This document shows positions 25,996 to 34,200 of a stretch of DNA of 64,000 nucleotides, piece by piece. This DNA comes from SIG607 sp045605385 (GTDB lineage: Bacteria; Bacillota; Clostridia; Oscillospirales; Acutalibacteraceae). A model generated the notes under the pieces. It was not told the DNA's origin, did not search any database, and saw only the letters and a list, made by a program, of their open reading frames with translations. Numbering within the stretch: position 1 is the stretch's first letter; each line of letters opens with the position of its first letter. Made by a program: the position numbers and the translations under genes. Location of the stretch: the NCBI GenBank assembly GCA_045605385.1, contig JAZUPW010000002.1:11805-75804 (forward strand), in the 5' to 3' direction.

Positions 25996-27941
25996 TAAGC
26001 AGTTACTGCTTTTTTGTTTTTAGTAATAAGTTGCATAATAATAGTTATGCAAACAAGACCAAGTCCTATTGCGTCGGTTACAAGTCCGGGATAAATCAAA
26101 AGTAATCCGCCAACAAGGTTAAGTATTCGCTGATACCATTTCATATTATCAATCAAATACCCTTGCAGTGCTGATGATACGCCGAACATACCCACAAGGG
26201 AAGTTACACAAATCAATATAACTTCACCTACGCCTGTGTCTATAAACAACATTGCGGGATTAAGTGCAAACACGTAAGGAATAATAAATGCGCCTATTGC
26301 AAGTTTTGTAGAAGTAAAGGCTGTTTTCATTGGGTTTGCCTGTGCAATAGCAGCGCCTGCATAAGCGGCAAGTGCAACAGGAGGTGTTAAATCGGCAACA
26401 ATACCGAAGTAGAAAACAAAGAAGTGCGCGGCGATATCGGGAACGCCCATTTTAATAAGAATAGGCGCACAGGTAGCCGCCATAATGCAATAGTTTGCAG
26501 TGGTGGGAACACCCATACCAAGAACAATACAGCAAAGCATTGTAAGGAAAAGCGCCACGATTACCTGATTACCCGCAAGAGCAACAATACCGTTAAATAG
26601 CATATATGCAAGACCTGTTGCGCTTATAAGACCTGCAACAATACCTGCAACACCGCAAGCCGCGGCAACTGTTATCATACCCTGTCCGCCTGCGGCAAGC
26701 GCTTCTAAAATACGCTTGGGCGTAATACGGTTTTCCTTGTTGAACATACTAACTACAATTGCAACAACAATGGCAATTGCGGCAGCATAAGCAATAGAAC
26801 GTTTACTTGTACCAACAAGATATACAAGAAGTATAAGCGGAAGCAAAAGGTAGGTTTGCTTTAAAAGAGGTTTTATTCTTGGAAGTTCTTCTTTGGTAAG
26901 ACCGCGAAGGCCTTCTTTTTTTGCTTCAAGATGAACAGTTATGAACACACCCGCAAAATAAAGAACGGCGGGAAGAATTGCCCTTACAACTATATTGGAA
27001 TAAGGAACGCCTACTGTTTCTGCCATAAGGAATGCGGCAGCGCCCATAATGGGAGGCATTATTTGTCCGCCCGTTGAAGCGCTTGCTTCGGCAGCAGCGG
27101 CAAATTCGGGTTTATAGCCTGTTTTCTTCATAAGCGGAATTGTAACTGCGCCCGAACCAACGGTATTAGCAACACTTGAACCCGAAACCATACCTTCAAG
27201 CGCGCTTGCAACAACGGCAACCTTGGCAGGACCGCCCGAAAAACGGCCAACAAGAGCATTGGCTATCTGTATAAAGAAATCGGCAATTCCCGTGCGCTCT
27301 AAAAACGCGCCGAATATAATAAACATTACTATAAACTTAGAACAAACGTTAATTGGGGTAGAAAGAATACCCTCTTTAGAATAAAAAAGAACACGCACGT
27401 TTTCGGTTAAACGCGCAAGTAAATCGGGGTTGGTAGAACCCCATACAAATGCATAAACAAGAAGCGCACCCGCAACAAACAGTATTGGCAAACCAACGCT
27501 TCTTCTACAAAGTTCGGCAAGACAAACAATACCCACAATACCGATTACCATTTCAATAGAGGTAATTTTAAATCTTGAAACTATTTCGGTTGCGTTAATT
27601 GTGTAATACAAAAACGAACCCGAACCCGCAAACATAAGTATAAAATCGTACCATGGCATATAATTGGTTTTCTGAACACCCTTTTTAGCAGGAAACACCA
27701 AAAAACCTATAAACATAATAAATGCCATAAACGAAGTAAGTCGAACCTCATCAAGCCAGGTTGCAACCAATGTAACGTAAATACAGAACAGCGAAAAAAT
27801 CGCAAGAATACAGGTTACTATAATTTTCGGTGTGCCTTCCCATACCCTTGTGTTAGATTCACGATCGTATTTTTTCATTACCGCCTCAACGTCCATTTCG
27901 GCTGCAACTACAGGTTCATTCTTTTTCTTAAAAAGTCCCAT
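25995..27941 (-). CDS. TRAP transporter fused permease (TAXI type)
   Basis: A 648-residue permease that combines the small (4 TM) and large (12 TM) TRAP subunits in one chain, as is normal for TAXI systems. Family marks are long runs of hydrophobic segments, SGSSVANTVGSGAVTIPLMKK, GGQIMPPIMGAAAFLMAE and LGMGVPTTANYCIMA. It drives ion-coupled uptake of a small organic acid delivered by the binding protein. The ATG at 27941 follows GAAGGATGG; the upstream TTG is inside that ribosome site. It is the second gene after the binding protein. Confidence 0.92.
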   Translation of the reverse strand: MGLFKKKNEPVVAAEMDVEAVMKKYDRESNTRVWEGTPKIIVTCILAIFSLFCIYVTLVATWLDEVRLTSFMAFIMFIGFLVFPAKKGVQKTNYMPWYDFILMFAGSGSFLYYTINATEIVSRFKITSIEMVIGIVGIVCLAELCRRSVGLPILFVAGALLVYAFVWGSTNPDLLARLTENVRVLFYSKEGILSTPINVCSKFIVMFIIFGAFLERTGIADFFIQIANALVGRFSGGPAKVAVVASALEGMVSGSSVANTVGSGAVTIPLMKKTGYKPEFAAAAEASASTGGQIMPPIMGAAAFLMAETVGVPYSNIVVRAILPAVLYFAGVFITVHLEAKKEGLRGLTKEELPRIKPLLKQTYLLLPLILLVYLVGTSKRSIAYAAAIAIVVAIVVSMFNKENRITPKRILEALAAGGQGMITVAAACGVAGIVAGLISATGLAYMLFNGIVALAGNQVIVALFLTMLCCIVLGMGVPTTANYCIMAATCAPILIKMGVPDIAAHFFVFYFGIVADLTPPVALAAYAGAAIAQANPMKTAFTSTKLAIGAFIIPYVFALNPAMLFIDTGVGEVILICVTSLVGMFGVSSALQGYLIDNMKWYQRILNLVGGLLLIYPGLVTDAIGLGLVCITIIMQLITKNKKAVTA

Positions 27942-27971
27942 AATACCATCCTTCAATTAATATACAGCAAT

Positions 27972-27997
27972 ATGGCTGCAGTAAAAACTGCAGCCAT
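27972..27997 (-). promoter_or_regulatory. Intercistronic hairpin between TAXI binding protein and permease genes
   Basis: ATGGCTGCAG and CTGCAGCCAT pair perfectly over 10 bp with a 6-base loop. No T-run follows on the minus strand, so it is more likely an mRNA-stabilising or partial-termination element that keeps the binding protein in excess over the permease. Confidence 0.6.
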
Positions 27998-28024
27998 AAA
28001 AAAGCGTGTTTCTTTAAAAAGAAA

Positions 28025-28981
28025 TTATTTGCTTTCTACGGTAATTCCCTTTTCAGCAAAATACTTAGCAGCGCCCTTGTGGAAAGGAGCAGTCATACCT
28101 TCGGTAGCATTTTCCAAAGAAAGTTCTGCGCCCTTTGCGTGTGCGGCTGTAATAGCATCAACGTTATCAAAAATTGCCTTTGTAATTTTGTAAACGTCAT
28201 CTTCAGAAGCAGAAGTGCTTACAATAAGTGTTGCCTTAACGGTAACGGTTGTAACGTCAGCGGTCTGGCCCTTATAGGTTTCTGCAGGAATCTTATAGGT
28301 TGTGTAGTAGGGAGAACTCTGCATAAGTTTGTCTGCAACTGCGCCGTCAATAGGAACAAGGTATGCATTTGTTGTTGTGCAAAGTTCCTGAATTGCAGGA
28401 GTAGGAGCACCTGCAACAATAAATGCAGCATCAATCTTGCCGTCTTTCAAAGCATCAGCAGAATCTGCAAAAGACTGATACTGAGGCTGAATGTCGGTTT
28501 CTGCAAGACCGGCAGCGCCTAAAATGTCAATAGCGTTGAAGTACACGCCCGAACCTGCAGCGCCGATAGATACCTTTTTACCTGCAAGGTCTGCAACGCT
28601 CTTAATTTCGGGATCCATTGTAACAAGCTGTACAGCTTCTGCGTAAAGACCGCCGATAACACGGAAGGAATCAAGTGCGCCTTCTGCTTCGAAAGAACGT
28701 GTACCGTCATAAGCGTAAGCCATAACGTCAGACTGAACTGTACCTAACTGATAGTTACCCTGATCAATACCTAAGATGTTAGCCTTAGAACCGTCGGTAG
28801 AAACAACGTTTACGGTAATACCTGCAGAGGTTTTAATCTGAGTACCTAAAATTCCGCCGTAACCGTAGTAAGTACCTGCAGTACCGCCTGTACCCATGGT
28901 CATAGTGCCGCCCGCACCGCCGCAACCTGCAAAGCAGAAGAGGAGTGCAAGACAAAGTGCAATAGCAATAAGTTTTTTCAT
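28025..28981 (-). CDS. TAXI family TRAP transporter solute-binding lipoprotein
   Basis: A 318-residue extracellular binding protein anchored by a lipidated Cys at residue 20 (FAGC). The mature part opens with a Gly-rich MTMGTGGTAGTYYGYGG segment typical of TAXI proteins, with VVSTDGSKANILGIDQG further on. The ligand is unknown; dicarboxylates and glutamate-like acids are known for the family. I start at ATG 28981, behind AAGGAGG. It precedes the fused permease in one operon. Confidence 0.92.
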   Translation of the reverse strand: MKKLIAIALCLALLFCFAGCGGAGGTMTMGTGGTAGTYYGYGGILGTQIKTSAGITVNVVSTDGSKANILGIDQGNYQLGTVQSDVMAYAYDGTRSFEAEGALDSFRVIGGLYAEAVQLVTMDPEIKSVADLAGKKVSIGAAGSGVYFNAIDILGAAGLAETDIQPQYQSFADSADALKDGKIDAAFIVAGAPTPAIQELCTTTNAYLVPIDGAVADKLMQSSPYYTTYKIPAETYKGQTADVTTVTVKATLIVSTSASEDDVYKITKAIFDNVDAITAAHAKGAELSLENATEGMTAPFHKGAAKYFAEKGITVESK

Positions 28982-28994
28982 AATGTTTTCCTCC

Positions 28995-29056
28995 TTGTAT
29001 AATTGTATACAATAATTTGCGAACACAATTATACCATATCATTCCCAAAAATGCAA
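28995..29056 (-). promoter_or_regulatory. Promoter and inverted repeat upstream of the TAXI transporter
   Basis: TTGCAT (29056-29051), 17 bases, TATAAT (29033-29028) on the minus strand. Downstream in the leader, TTGTATA-attg-TATACAA (28995-29012) is a perfect 7-bp inverted repeat resembling GntR-type operators. Confidence 0.5.
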
Positions 29057-29077
29057 GAAAAATTTTAAAACAAAAAA

Positions 29078-29107
29078 ATAACCACCCGCGATATGATGCG
29101 GTGGTTA
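29078..29107 (-). terminator. Minus-strand terminator below the hairpin array
   Basis: On the minus strand ATAACCACCGC pairs with GCgGGTGGTTAT and a run of seven T follows. It would stop any read-through from tRNA-Arg or the hairpin array before the TRAP promoter. Confidence 0.7.
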
Positions 29108-29137
29108 TCTGAAAGGGTTGCACAAATTCGAAGCAAT

Positions 29138-29328
29138 CAACGGCACAGCCGTTGTATATCATCAATTCCGCAAGGAATTGCATATCATCAAGACAAAGTC
29201 TTGTATATCATCATTGCGAAAGGTTTATTTATACACGCTAACGCGTGATGATATACAGTCCTGACGGACTGATGAGATACAACGATAGCAACGCTATCGT
29301 CGATGATATACCATTGCTTTCGCAATGG
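29138..29328. repeat. Array of short distinct hairpins joined by a TATATCATC / GATGATATA spacer
   Basis: Seven perfect small palindromes occur in a row: 29138-29154 (CAACGGC/GCCGTTG), 29163-29180 (CAATTCC/GGAATTG), 29189-29203 (CAAGAC/GTCTTG), 29234-29247 (CACGC/GCGTG), 29256-29271 (CAGTCC/GGACTG), 29282-29300 (ACGATAGC/GCTATCGT) and 29311-29328 (CCATTGC/GCAATGG). A broken one lies near 29213. Stem sequences differ, but the spacers are nearly constant: TATATCATC on the left and GATGATATA on the right, so the array changes orientation near 29215-29235. Confidence 0.8.
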
Positions 29329-29330
29329 AT

Positions 29331-29362
29331 AAAAAAATCCAAGTCCGAAGACTTGGATTTTT
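29331..29362 (-). terminator. Terminator of tRNA-Arg
   Basis: On the minus strand AAATCCAAGTC pairs with GACTTGGATTT around a TTCG loop and a T-run follows. It begins directly after the CCA end of the tRNA. Confidence 0.85.
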
Positions 29363-29439
29363 TGGCGCGCTGGAGAAGATTCGAACTCCCGACCTTCTGG
29401 TCCGTAGCCAGACGCTCTATCCAGCTGAGCTACCAGCGC
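29363..29439 (-). tRNA. tRNA-Arg (anticodon ACG)
   Basis: A 77-nt cloverleaf on the minus strand. The acceptor stem GCGCTGG / CCAGCGC is followed by discriminator G and an encoded CCA. The D arm is GCTC/GAGC, the anticodon stem TCTGG/CCAGA with loop CTACGGA gives anticodon ACG, and the T arm contains GTTCGAAT. It is preceded by its own promoter and followed at once by a terminator. Confidence 0.95.
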
Positions 29440-29458
29440 ATTTGCCTGACGCTAAGAT

Positions 29459-29487
29459 ATAATATCACAGAAGTTCGTAAAAATCAA
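29459..29487 (-). promoter_or_regulatory. Promoter for tRNA-Arg
   Basis: TTGATT (29487-29482), 17 bases, TATTAT (29464-29459) on the minus strand, about 20 bases before the mature tRNA 5' end. Confidence 0.65.
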
Positions 29488-29566
29488 GTATTAATTTTAA
29501 AAAAATTTTTTCTTTAAAAATGTCCCCCTTATATATAATATAATGTATATTTCATCAAATTTCCTC

Positions 29567-29595
29567 TTGAAATTACATTATATACATTATATAAT
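29567..29595 (+). promoter_or_regulatory. Promoter for the DUF3048 lipoprotein gene
   Basis: TTGAAA (29567-29572), a 17-base spacer, TATAAT (29590-29595) on the plus strand. Confidence 0.65.
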
Positions 29596-29638
29596 GGTTA
29601 TGTAACTTTAAGTACACAATATAAAGGAGACGGACGCG

Positions 29639-30730
29639 TTGAAAAAGTTATTATGTTTTGTTTTGATTTTAAGTATGGTTTTTTGCTTTACAGCTTGTAA
29701 AAATAATGACCCTACTGTTGATATTCCCGATGAACCTGTGGTGGAAGAACCTATTCCCGAACCTCCTAAGTTTGCAGTTAACCCGTTAACAGGCCTTGAG
29801 GACCTTGACATCGGCAAAGAAAATATGCGCCCCGTTGCTGTTATGATTAACAACATTCGTGTTGCTCAAGGCGTACAGACAGGTGTTCAGAAAGCCGACA
29901 TTATTTATGAAACCGAAGTTGAAGGCGGCATTACCAGACTTCTTGCTGTTTTCAAAGATATAAACAAGGTAGAACAAATTGGTACCGTACGTTCTGCAAG
30001 ATACGATTACATAGACTTAGCCTTAGGTCACGATGCTATATACGTTCACTGCGGCATTGACGTTGTTTATGCAACCAAACACGTTGCAGATACAGGCGTT
30101 GCAAGTTTTAATATTAACTCTAACCCCTGGGCAGCTTACGGCTTCCGTATTAAAAACGGTCTTGCAAGCGAACACACAATGTACACTTCTTCCGAAAAAC
30201 TTAATCAGGGCTTTGCAGACCTTAACGTTCGCACTACAACCGAAAAGAGCGATACTTTCTGTAAATTTAATGATGCTGAAAATCCCGTTGCTCCTACAGG
30301 CGGCGAGGCATTTACCGTAAAAGTTCCCTTCTCTAACCACGCTACAAGTATATTTACCTATAATCCTGAAACCAAAATTTATACCAAAAACACCAAGGGC
30401 ACAAATAACAAGGATTATAAATCGGGCGAAACTTACGACGTTACCAACGTTCTTATTCTTCGCACCAACATTGGTTATTTTGCCGATAACAAACATCGCG
30501 ATATAGGTTTAAGCGGCGGCAGCGGATATTACGTTTCTAACGGCGCCTACCAGGAAATCAAATGGGAAAAAGGCGCAGCAAATAACGCTATAAAATATTA
30601 TAACACAGACGGCACACCCCTTACAATTAACGCGGGTAAAACCTGGATATGCCTTGAAAGCAATTATTATTCTCCTGTTTTTGAAGGCGACCCCAACGCA
30701 GTTCCTGCCGAATCTGCTCCTGCACAGTAA
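29639..30730 (+). CDS. DUF3048 domain lipoprotein (YerB-like)
   Basis: A 363-residue lipoprotein with the lipidated Cys at residue 20 (FTAC). A short Pro/Glu-rich linker is followed by the DUF3048 region: NPLTGLE, RPVAVMINN, a GVQKADIIYE stretch, GITRLLAVF and GTVRSARYDYID. The family is widespread in Firmicutes; YerB of B. subtilis belongs to it and the molecular role is not established. The start is TTG 29639, with GGAGA eight bases upstream. It is monocistronic between its own promoter and a terminator. Confidence 0.88.
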   Translation: MKKLLCFVLILSMVFCFTACKNNDPTVDIPDEPVVEEPIPEPPKFAVNPLTGLEDLDIGKENMRPVAVMINNIRVAQGVQTGVQKADIIYETEVEGGITRLLAVFKDINKVEQIGTVRSARYDYIDLALGHDAIYVHCGIDVVYATKHVADTGVASFNINSNPWAAYGFRIKNGLASEHTMYTSSEKLNQGFADLNVRTTTEKSDTFCKFNDAENPVAPTGGEAFTVKVPFSNHATSIFTYNPETKIYTKNTKGTNNKDYKSGETYDVTNVLILRTNIGYFADNKHRDIGLSGGSGYYVSNGAYQEIKWEKGAANNAIKYYNTDGTPLTINAGKTWICLESNYYSPVFEGDPNAVPAESAPAQ

Positions 30731-30740
30731 AATATGAAAT

Positions 30741-30777
30741 AAAAACGTCTCAAGTGTACAACTTGAGACGTTTTTTT
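30741..30777. terminator. Bidirectional terminator
   Basis: AAAACGTCTCAAGT pairs with ACTTGAGACGTTTT and T-runs follow on both strands, between the convergent DUF3048 and XRE genes. Confidence 0.85.
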
Positions 30778-30790
30778 GTATAACAACAAC

Positions 30791-31846
30791 CTAAAAATTT
30801 ACAAAATCAAAATCAGAAAATTCACATTCAAGATTTTCTTTTTCAACAAACACCTTAAGGCATTTTATTAAATCGCATATACCTACTCTGCTTTCCTCCA
30901 TAAATTCCGTTTGACCTTCAAAACTACCGATATAACTATCACAGTTAAGAGGATACTTATCAGAGAAAACAGATGGGTCAATTGTTCCGCTCGCGCTTCT
31001 CATACTTTCACCGTTGTCTCTATAGTATTTGGAGGACAAATATTCATATTTCTGATTATATCCGCCTCTCATACGAAGATAAAAATTAACACTTAGGGTA
31101 TCGTCTAAGGGACAATGCAGACAAAATTCCACCATATCGCTATCGCCCCAATATGAAATTGAAAAATACTCGTTATTAAATCCATCGTATTTAGTGGCAG
31201 GCTGTTGATAGATACAGTAATCGCCGTTTAATTGGCCTTTTTCAATGGCGAAATTCTTACAATAAGTAAACAAATCAAAACTTTCAGACGCACTTGACTC
31301 TTGTGAAAGGGAAGCCGAACTGTCTGCATTATTTTTATTAGAAGTATTTGAAGAATTACCTGTGTTGATTTTATCTGAAACAGAAGAACTGCTGTTGTTG
31401 GTCTTGTTATCTGAATTTACGCTGACAGACGATCTGTTTTCTTCTGACACCTCTGACTGTTCTGAAGAACTATTTTCTGTAAAATCATTAATAACATCCT
31501 TTTTCGGGTTTTTACCGGGCAAAACAATACACAGTATAACAATTCCAACTATTAAAACCGCCGTTCCAACAGCTATTAAAAACCACGGTTTATTATCCAC
31601 CTCAGGCATTTTATCGAGCGAATACTTTACATCTTCAACGTTAGTGTCCTTTCTTTCAGACATCAGAAGCTCATCAGAGGAAATATTAAAAATTTTAGAA
31701 AGAGCAATAATATTATCTATAGTAGGTTGTGTTTGTCCTGTTTCCCAAAGACTTATGCTTTGCCTTGAAACCCCAAGTTGTTCTGCCAATTCATCTTGTG
31801 ACATATTATTTGCTTTTCTATAATTTCTGATATTGTCAGATATCAT
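30791..31846 (-). CDS. Membrane-anchored XRE-family regulator with extracytoplasmic domain
   Basis: A 351-residue protein in four parts: an XRE helix-turn-helix (1-60; MSQDELAEQLGVSRQSISLWE), one membrane segment (about 88-111), a Ser/Asn-rich low-complexity linker (about 120-200) and a C-terminal extracytoplasmic domain (about 205-351) that I do not recognise. The order suggests a one-component sensor in which an outside signal changes DNA binding. The ATG follows GGGAGAG. The flanking promoter region is shared with the divergent marR-type gene, but its targets are unknown. Confidence 0.8.
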   Translation of the reverse strand: MISDNIRNYRKANNMSQDELAEQLGVSRQSISLWETGQTQPTIDNIIALSKIFNISSDELLMSERKDTNVEDVKYSLDKMPEVDNKPWFLIAVGTAVLIVGIVILCIVLPGKNPKKDVINDFTENSSSEQSEVSEENRSSVSVNSDNKTNNSSSSVSDKINTGNSSNTSNKNNADSSASLSQESSASESFDLFTYCKNFAIEKGQLNGDYCIYQQPATKYDGFNNEYFSISYWGDSDMVEFCLHCPLDDTLSVNFYLRMRGGYNQKYEYLSSKYYRDNGESMRSASGTIDPSVFSDKYPLNCDSYIGSFEGQTEFMEESRVGICDLIKCLKVFVEKENLECEFSDFDFVNF

Positions 31847-31873
31847 TCTATCACTCTCCCGCTAATTTCTGTA

Positions 31874-31902
31874 ATTATACCAAATTTTGCTTTTTTTCGC
31901 AA
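31874..31902 (-). promoter_or_regulatory. Promoter for the membrane-anchored XRE gene
   Basis: TTGCGA (31902-31897), 17 bases, TATAAT (31879-31874) on the minus strand. Confidence 0.55.
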
Positions 31903-31972
31903 TACATACTTCTTTGAAATTTGTCAAGTAACACTTGCTTTTTTACTTTTTTGCATAAAATACATTCTGTTG

Positions 31973-32035
31973 TTGACAATTTTTAAATATAAATTTATAA
32001 TAGTTGCATACACAACAGTTGCGTATGCAACTATT
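31973..32035 (+). promoter_or_regulatory. Consensus promoter and MarR-type operator of the exporter operon
   Basis: TTGACA (31973-31978), 17 bases, TATAAT (31996-32001). A perfect 13-bp inverted repeat, AATAGTTGCATAC (31999-32011) and GTATGCAACTATT (32023-32035), begins inside the -10 box and covers the start site, as expected for autorepression by the following MarR protein. Confidence 0.8.
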
Positions 32036-32056
32036 ATTTTTTTTGGAGAAAACAAA

Positions 32057-32491
32057 ATGATAAAAATAATGAAAACCTTAAACAATATAAGCCGCGCGCA
32101 GTCGGTATTCAGAGCAGAAAAACTTAAAGACGTTTGCCCTACCCACCACTCATTTATTCTTGCTATATGCAAAAATGCAGGTAAACCTCAGGAAGAAATT
32201 GCCAAGGAATTATGCCTTAACAAAAGCACTGTTGCAAGAGCGCTTACTCAGCTTGAAGAAAAAAATCTTATAATAAGAAAAGCAAATAAAGAAGATAAAC
32301 GGCAAATTCTTGTGTATCCAACCGAAGAATTATTGGCTATACTTCCAAAAGTGCGTGAGATATCTAAAGAGTTCAACACTTTAATACTAAACGGTATACG
32401 TGAAGAAGAATTAGCCGTATTTTATTCTGTGCTTTCAAGAATAGAAGCAACCGCTAAACAGATAGCCATAAAAAGCGAGGACACACAATGA
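32057..32491 (+). CDS. MarR family transcriptional regulator
   Basis: A 144-residue winged-helix repressor. The recognition region is EEIAKELCLNKSTVARALTQLEEKNLI, followed by a wing with NKEDKRQILVYPT. The start at ATG 32057 has TTGGAGA upstream; longer in-frame extensions would run back through the promoter. Its stop overlaps the start of the first ABC gene (ATGA), so regulator and both transporter genes are one unit. Release by a drug-like ligand would induce the exporter. Confidence 0.9.
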   Translation: MIKIMKTLNNISRAQSVFRAEKLKDVCPTHHSFILAICKNAGKPQEEIAKELCLNKSTVARALTQLEEKNLIIRKANKEDKRQILVYPTEELLAILPKVREISKEFNTLILNGIREEELAVFYSVLSRIEATAKQIAIKSEDTQ

Positions 32492-34200
32492 AGCATATAC
32501 TTTTATATTTAAAGCCGTTTAAAAAACGAATGGCAATTGGTTTTTCCATAAAAGTAACGGGTACTCTTGCCGAACTTGTTTTGCCTATGTTACTTTCTTT
32601 TATTCTTGAAAACGTAATAAAAAGAGAAAGCGTTTCGCAAATTATTATTTACGGCGCAGTTATGGTTTTATTTGGTATTATTGCCTGTGTTTGTAACATA
32701 ACCGCAAACCGAATGGCGGCAAAGGTAACAAGCGATTTTTCAAAGGAAATGCGAAAAGATTTATTCAGCAAAACGCTGTATCTTTCGGCAAAAGATACCG
32801 ACCGTTTTACGGTGCCTTCGTTGGAATCAAGAATTACTACCGATACATATAACGTACACAATTTTATTGGTATGATGCAGCGTATGGGCGTAAGAGCGCC
32901 GATTCTTCTTATAGGCGGAATTACCGTAACGCTTATAATGGATAAACTGCTCTCACTTGTTATGATAGCAACACTTCCCATTATATTTTTTACGGTTTAC
33001 AGCGTTTCAAAAAAAGGTGTACCGCTTTACGTTACTGTTCAGAAGTCGGTAGACAATATGGTAAGAATTGTAAGAGAAGACATTGTGGGAATAAGGGTTA
33101 TTAAGGCGCTTTCTAAAAACCGTTACGAAAACGAGCGCTTTGACATTGCTAATAAACAGTTATCGCACAATGAACGAAAAGCCGGTATAATAATGAGCAG
33201 TGTTAACCCTATTATGACACTTCTTATGAATTCGGGAATTGCCGCCGTTGTGGCAGTTGCGGCTGTAAGCGTTTCTAAAGGTATTTCTTCTTCCGCTACC
33301 GTAATTGCTTTTATGCAGTATTTTACACTTATATCTATGGCTATGATGTCGCTTTCCCGTATGTTTGTTATGTATACCAAATGCGCCGCTTCGGCTTCGC
33401 GCATAAGCGAAGTTTTAAAAACCGATGATACGTTTTTCGTTGAAGATAACAATGCCGAAAGTAAAAATTTTCTTGAATTTAAAAACGTAAGTTTTTCTTA
33501 CCTTGGCAAAAAAGAAAACTTAAGCGATATAAGTTTTAATATGCAAAAAGGCGAAAGACTTGGTATTATAGGCGCAACGGGAAGTGGAAAAACAACAATT
33601 ATAAAACTGCTTTTGCGGTTTTATGAAGCCGATAAAGGCGAAATAATTATTAACGGCAAAAGCATTACTTCTTACTCAAGAGAAGAACTTACTTCGCTTT
33701 TCGGCACAGCGCTTCAAAACGACTTTATATATGCCGACACCATTGAAGAAAACGTAAAATTCGGCAGAGATATAGAAAAAGAAATGATTGAAGCGGCAAC
33801 CAAAACCGCGCAGGCATATAACTTTATAACCGAAAACGGCAAGGGTTTTGATTATATGCTTTCTTCAAAAGGCACAAACGTTTCGGGAGGACAAAGACAG
33901 CGCCTTTTAATTGCAAGAGCCATTGCCGATAACCCCGAAATACTTATTTTAGACGATTCATCTTCTGCGCTTGATTACAAAACCGACGCGTCCCTTCGCA
34001 AGGCCTTAGACGAAAACCTTAAAAACACCACCGTAATTACGGTGGCTCAGCGCGTTAGTTCGGTTAAAAACTGCGACCTTATATTAGTATTGGAGCATGG
34101 AAAAATTATAGGCAAAGGCACTCATGAATATTTGCTTGAAAACTGTAAGGAATATAAAGAAATAAGCGATTCTCAGATGGGAGGTGCTTTTGTTGAATAA
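32488..34200 (+). CDS. ABC exporter half-transporter, subunit A
   Basis: A 570-residue permease-ATPase fusion. Six membrane segments in the first ~300 residues precede an ATPase with Walker A GATGSGKTT, signature VSGGQRQR and Walker B ILILDDSSSALD. The residue after Walker B is Asp (DDSS) in place of the usual catalytic Glu, and the H-loop reads VAQRVS with Gln for His. Such changes are typical of the degenerate-site subunit of heterodimeric exporters like BmrC/LmrC. Its partner is the next gene, overlapping by about eight bases. Confidence 0.92.
   Translation: MKHILLYLKPFKKRMAIGFSIKVTGTLAELVLPMLLSFILENVIKRESVSQIIIYGAVMVLFGIIACVCNITANRMAAKVTSDFSKEMRKDLFSKTLYLSAKDTDRFTVPSLESRITTDTYNVHNFIGMMQRMGVRAPILLIGGITVTLIMDKLLSLVMIATLPIIFFTVYSVSKKGVPLYVTVQKSVDNMVRIVREDIVGIRVIKALSKNRYENERFDIANKQLSHNERKAGIIMSSVNPIMTLLMNSGIAAVVAVAAVSVSKGISSSATVIAFMQYFTLISMAMMSLSRMFVMYTKCAASASRISEVLKTDDTFFVEDNNAESKNFLEFKNVSFSYLGKKENLSDISFNMQKGERLGIIGATGSGKTTIIKLLLRFYEADKGEIIINGKSITSYSREELTSLFGTALQNDFIYADTIEENVKFGRDIEKEMIEAATKTAQAYNFITENGKGFDYMLSSKGTNVSGGQRQRLLIARAIADNPEILILDDSSSALDYKTDASLRKALDENLKNTTVITVAQRVSSVKNCDLILVLEHGKIIGKGTHEYLLENCKEYKEISDSQMGGAFVE

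Noticed and set aside
29138..29328. CRISPR array
   Set aside because: The constant part is only 9-10 bases and the variable parts are palindromes; there are no cas genes.
29245..29517. Plus-strand frame of 90 codons across the hairpin array and tRNA
   Set aside because: It runs antisense through tRNA-Arg, its promoter and its terminator.
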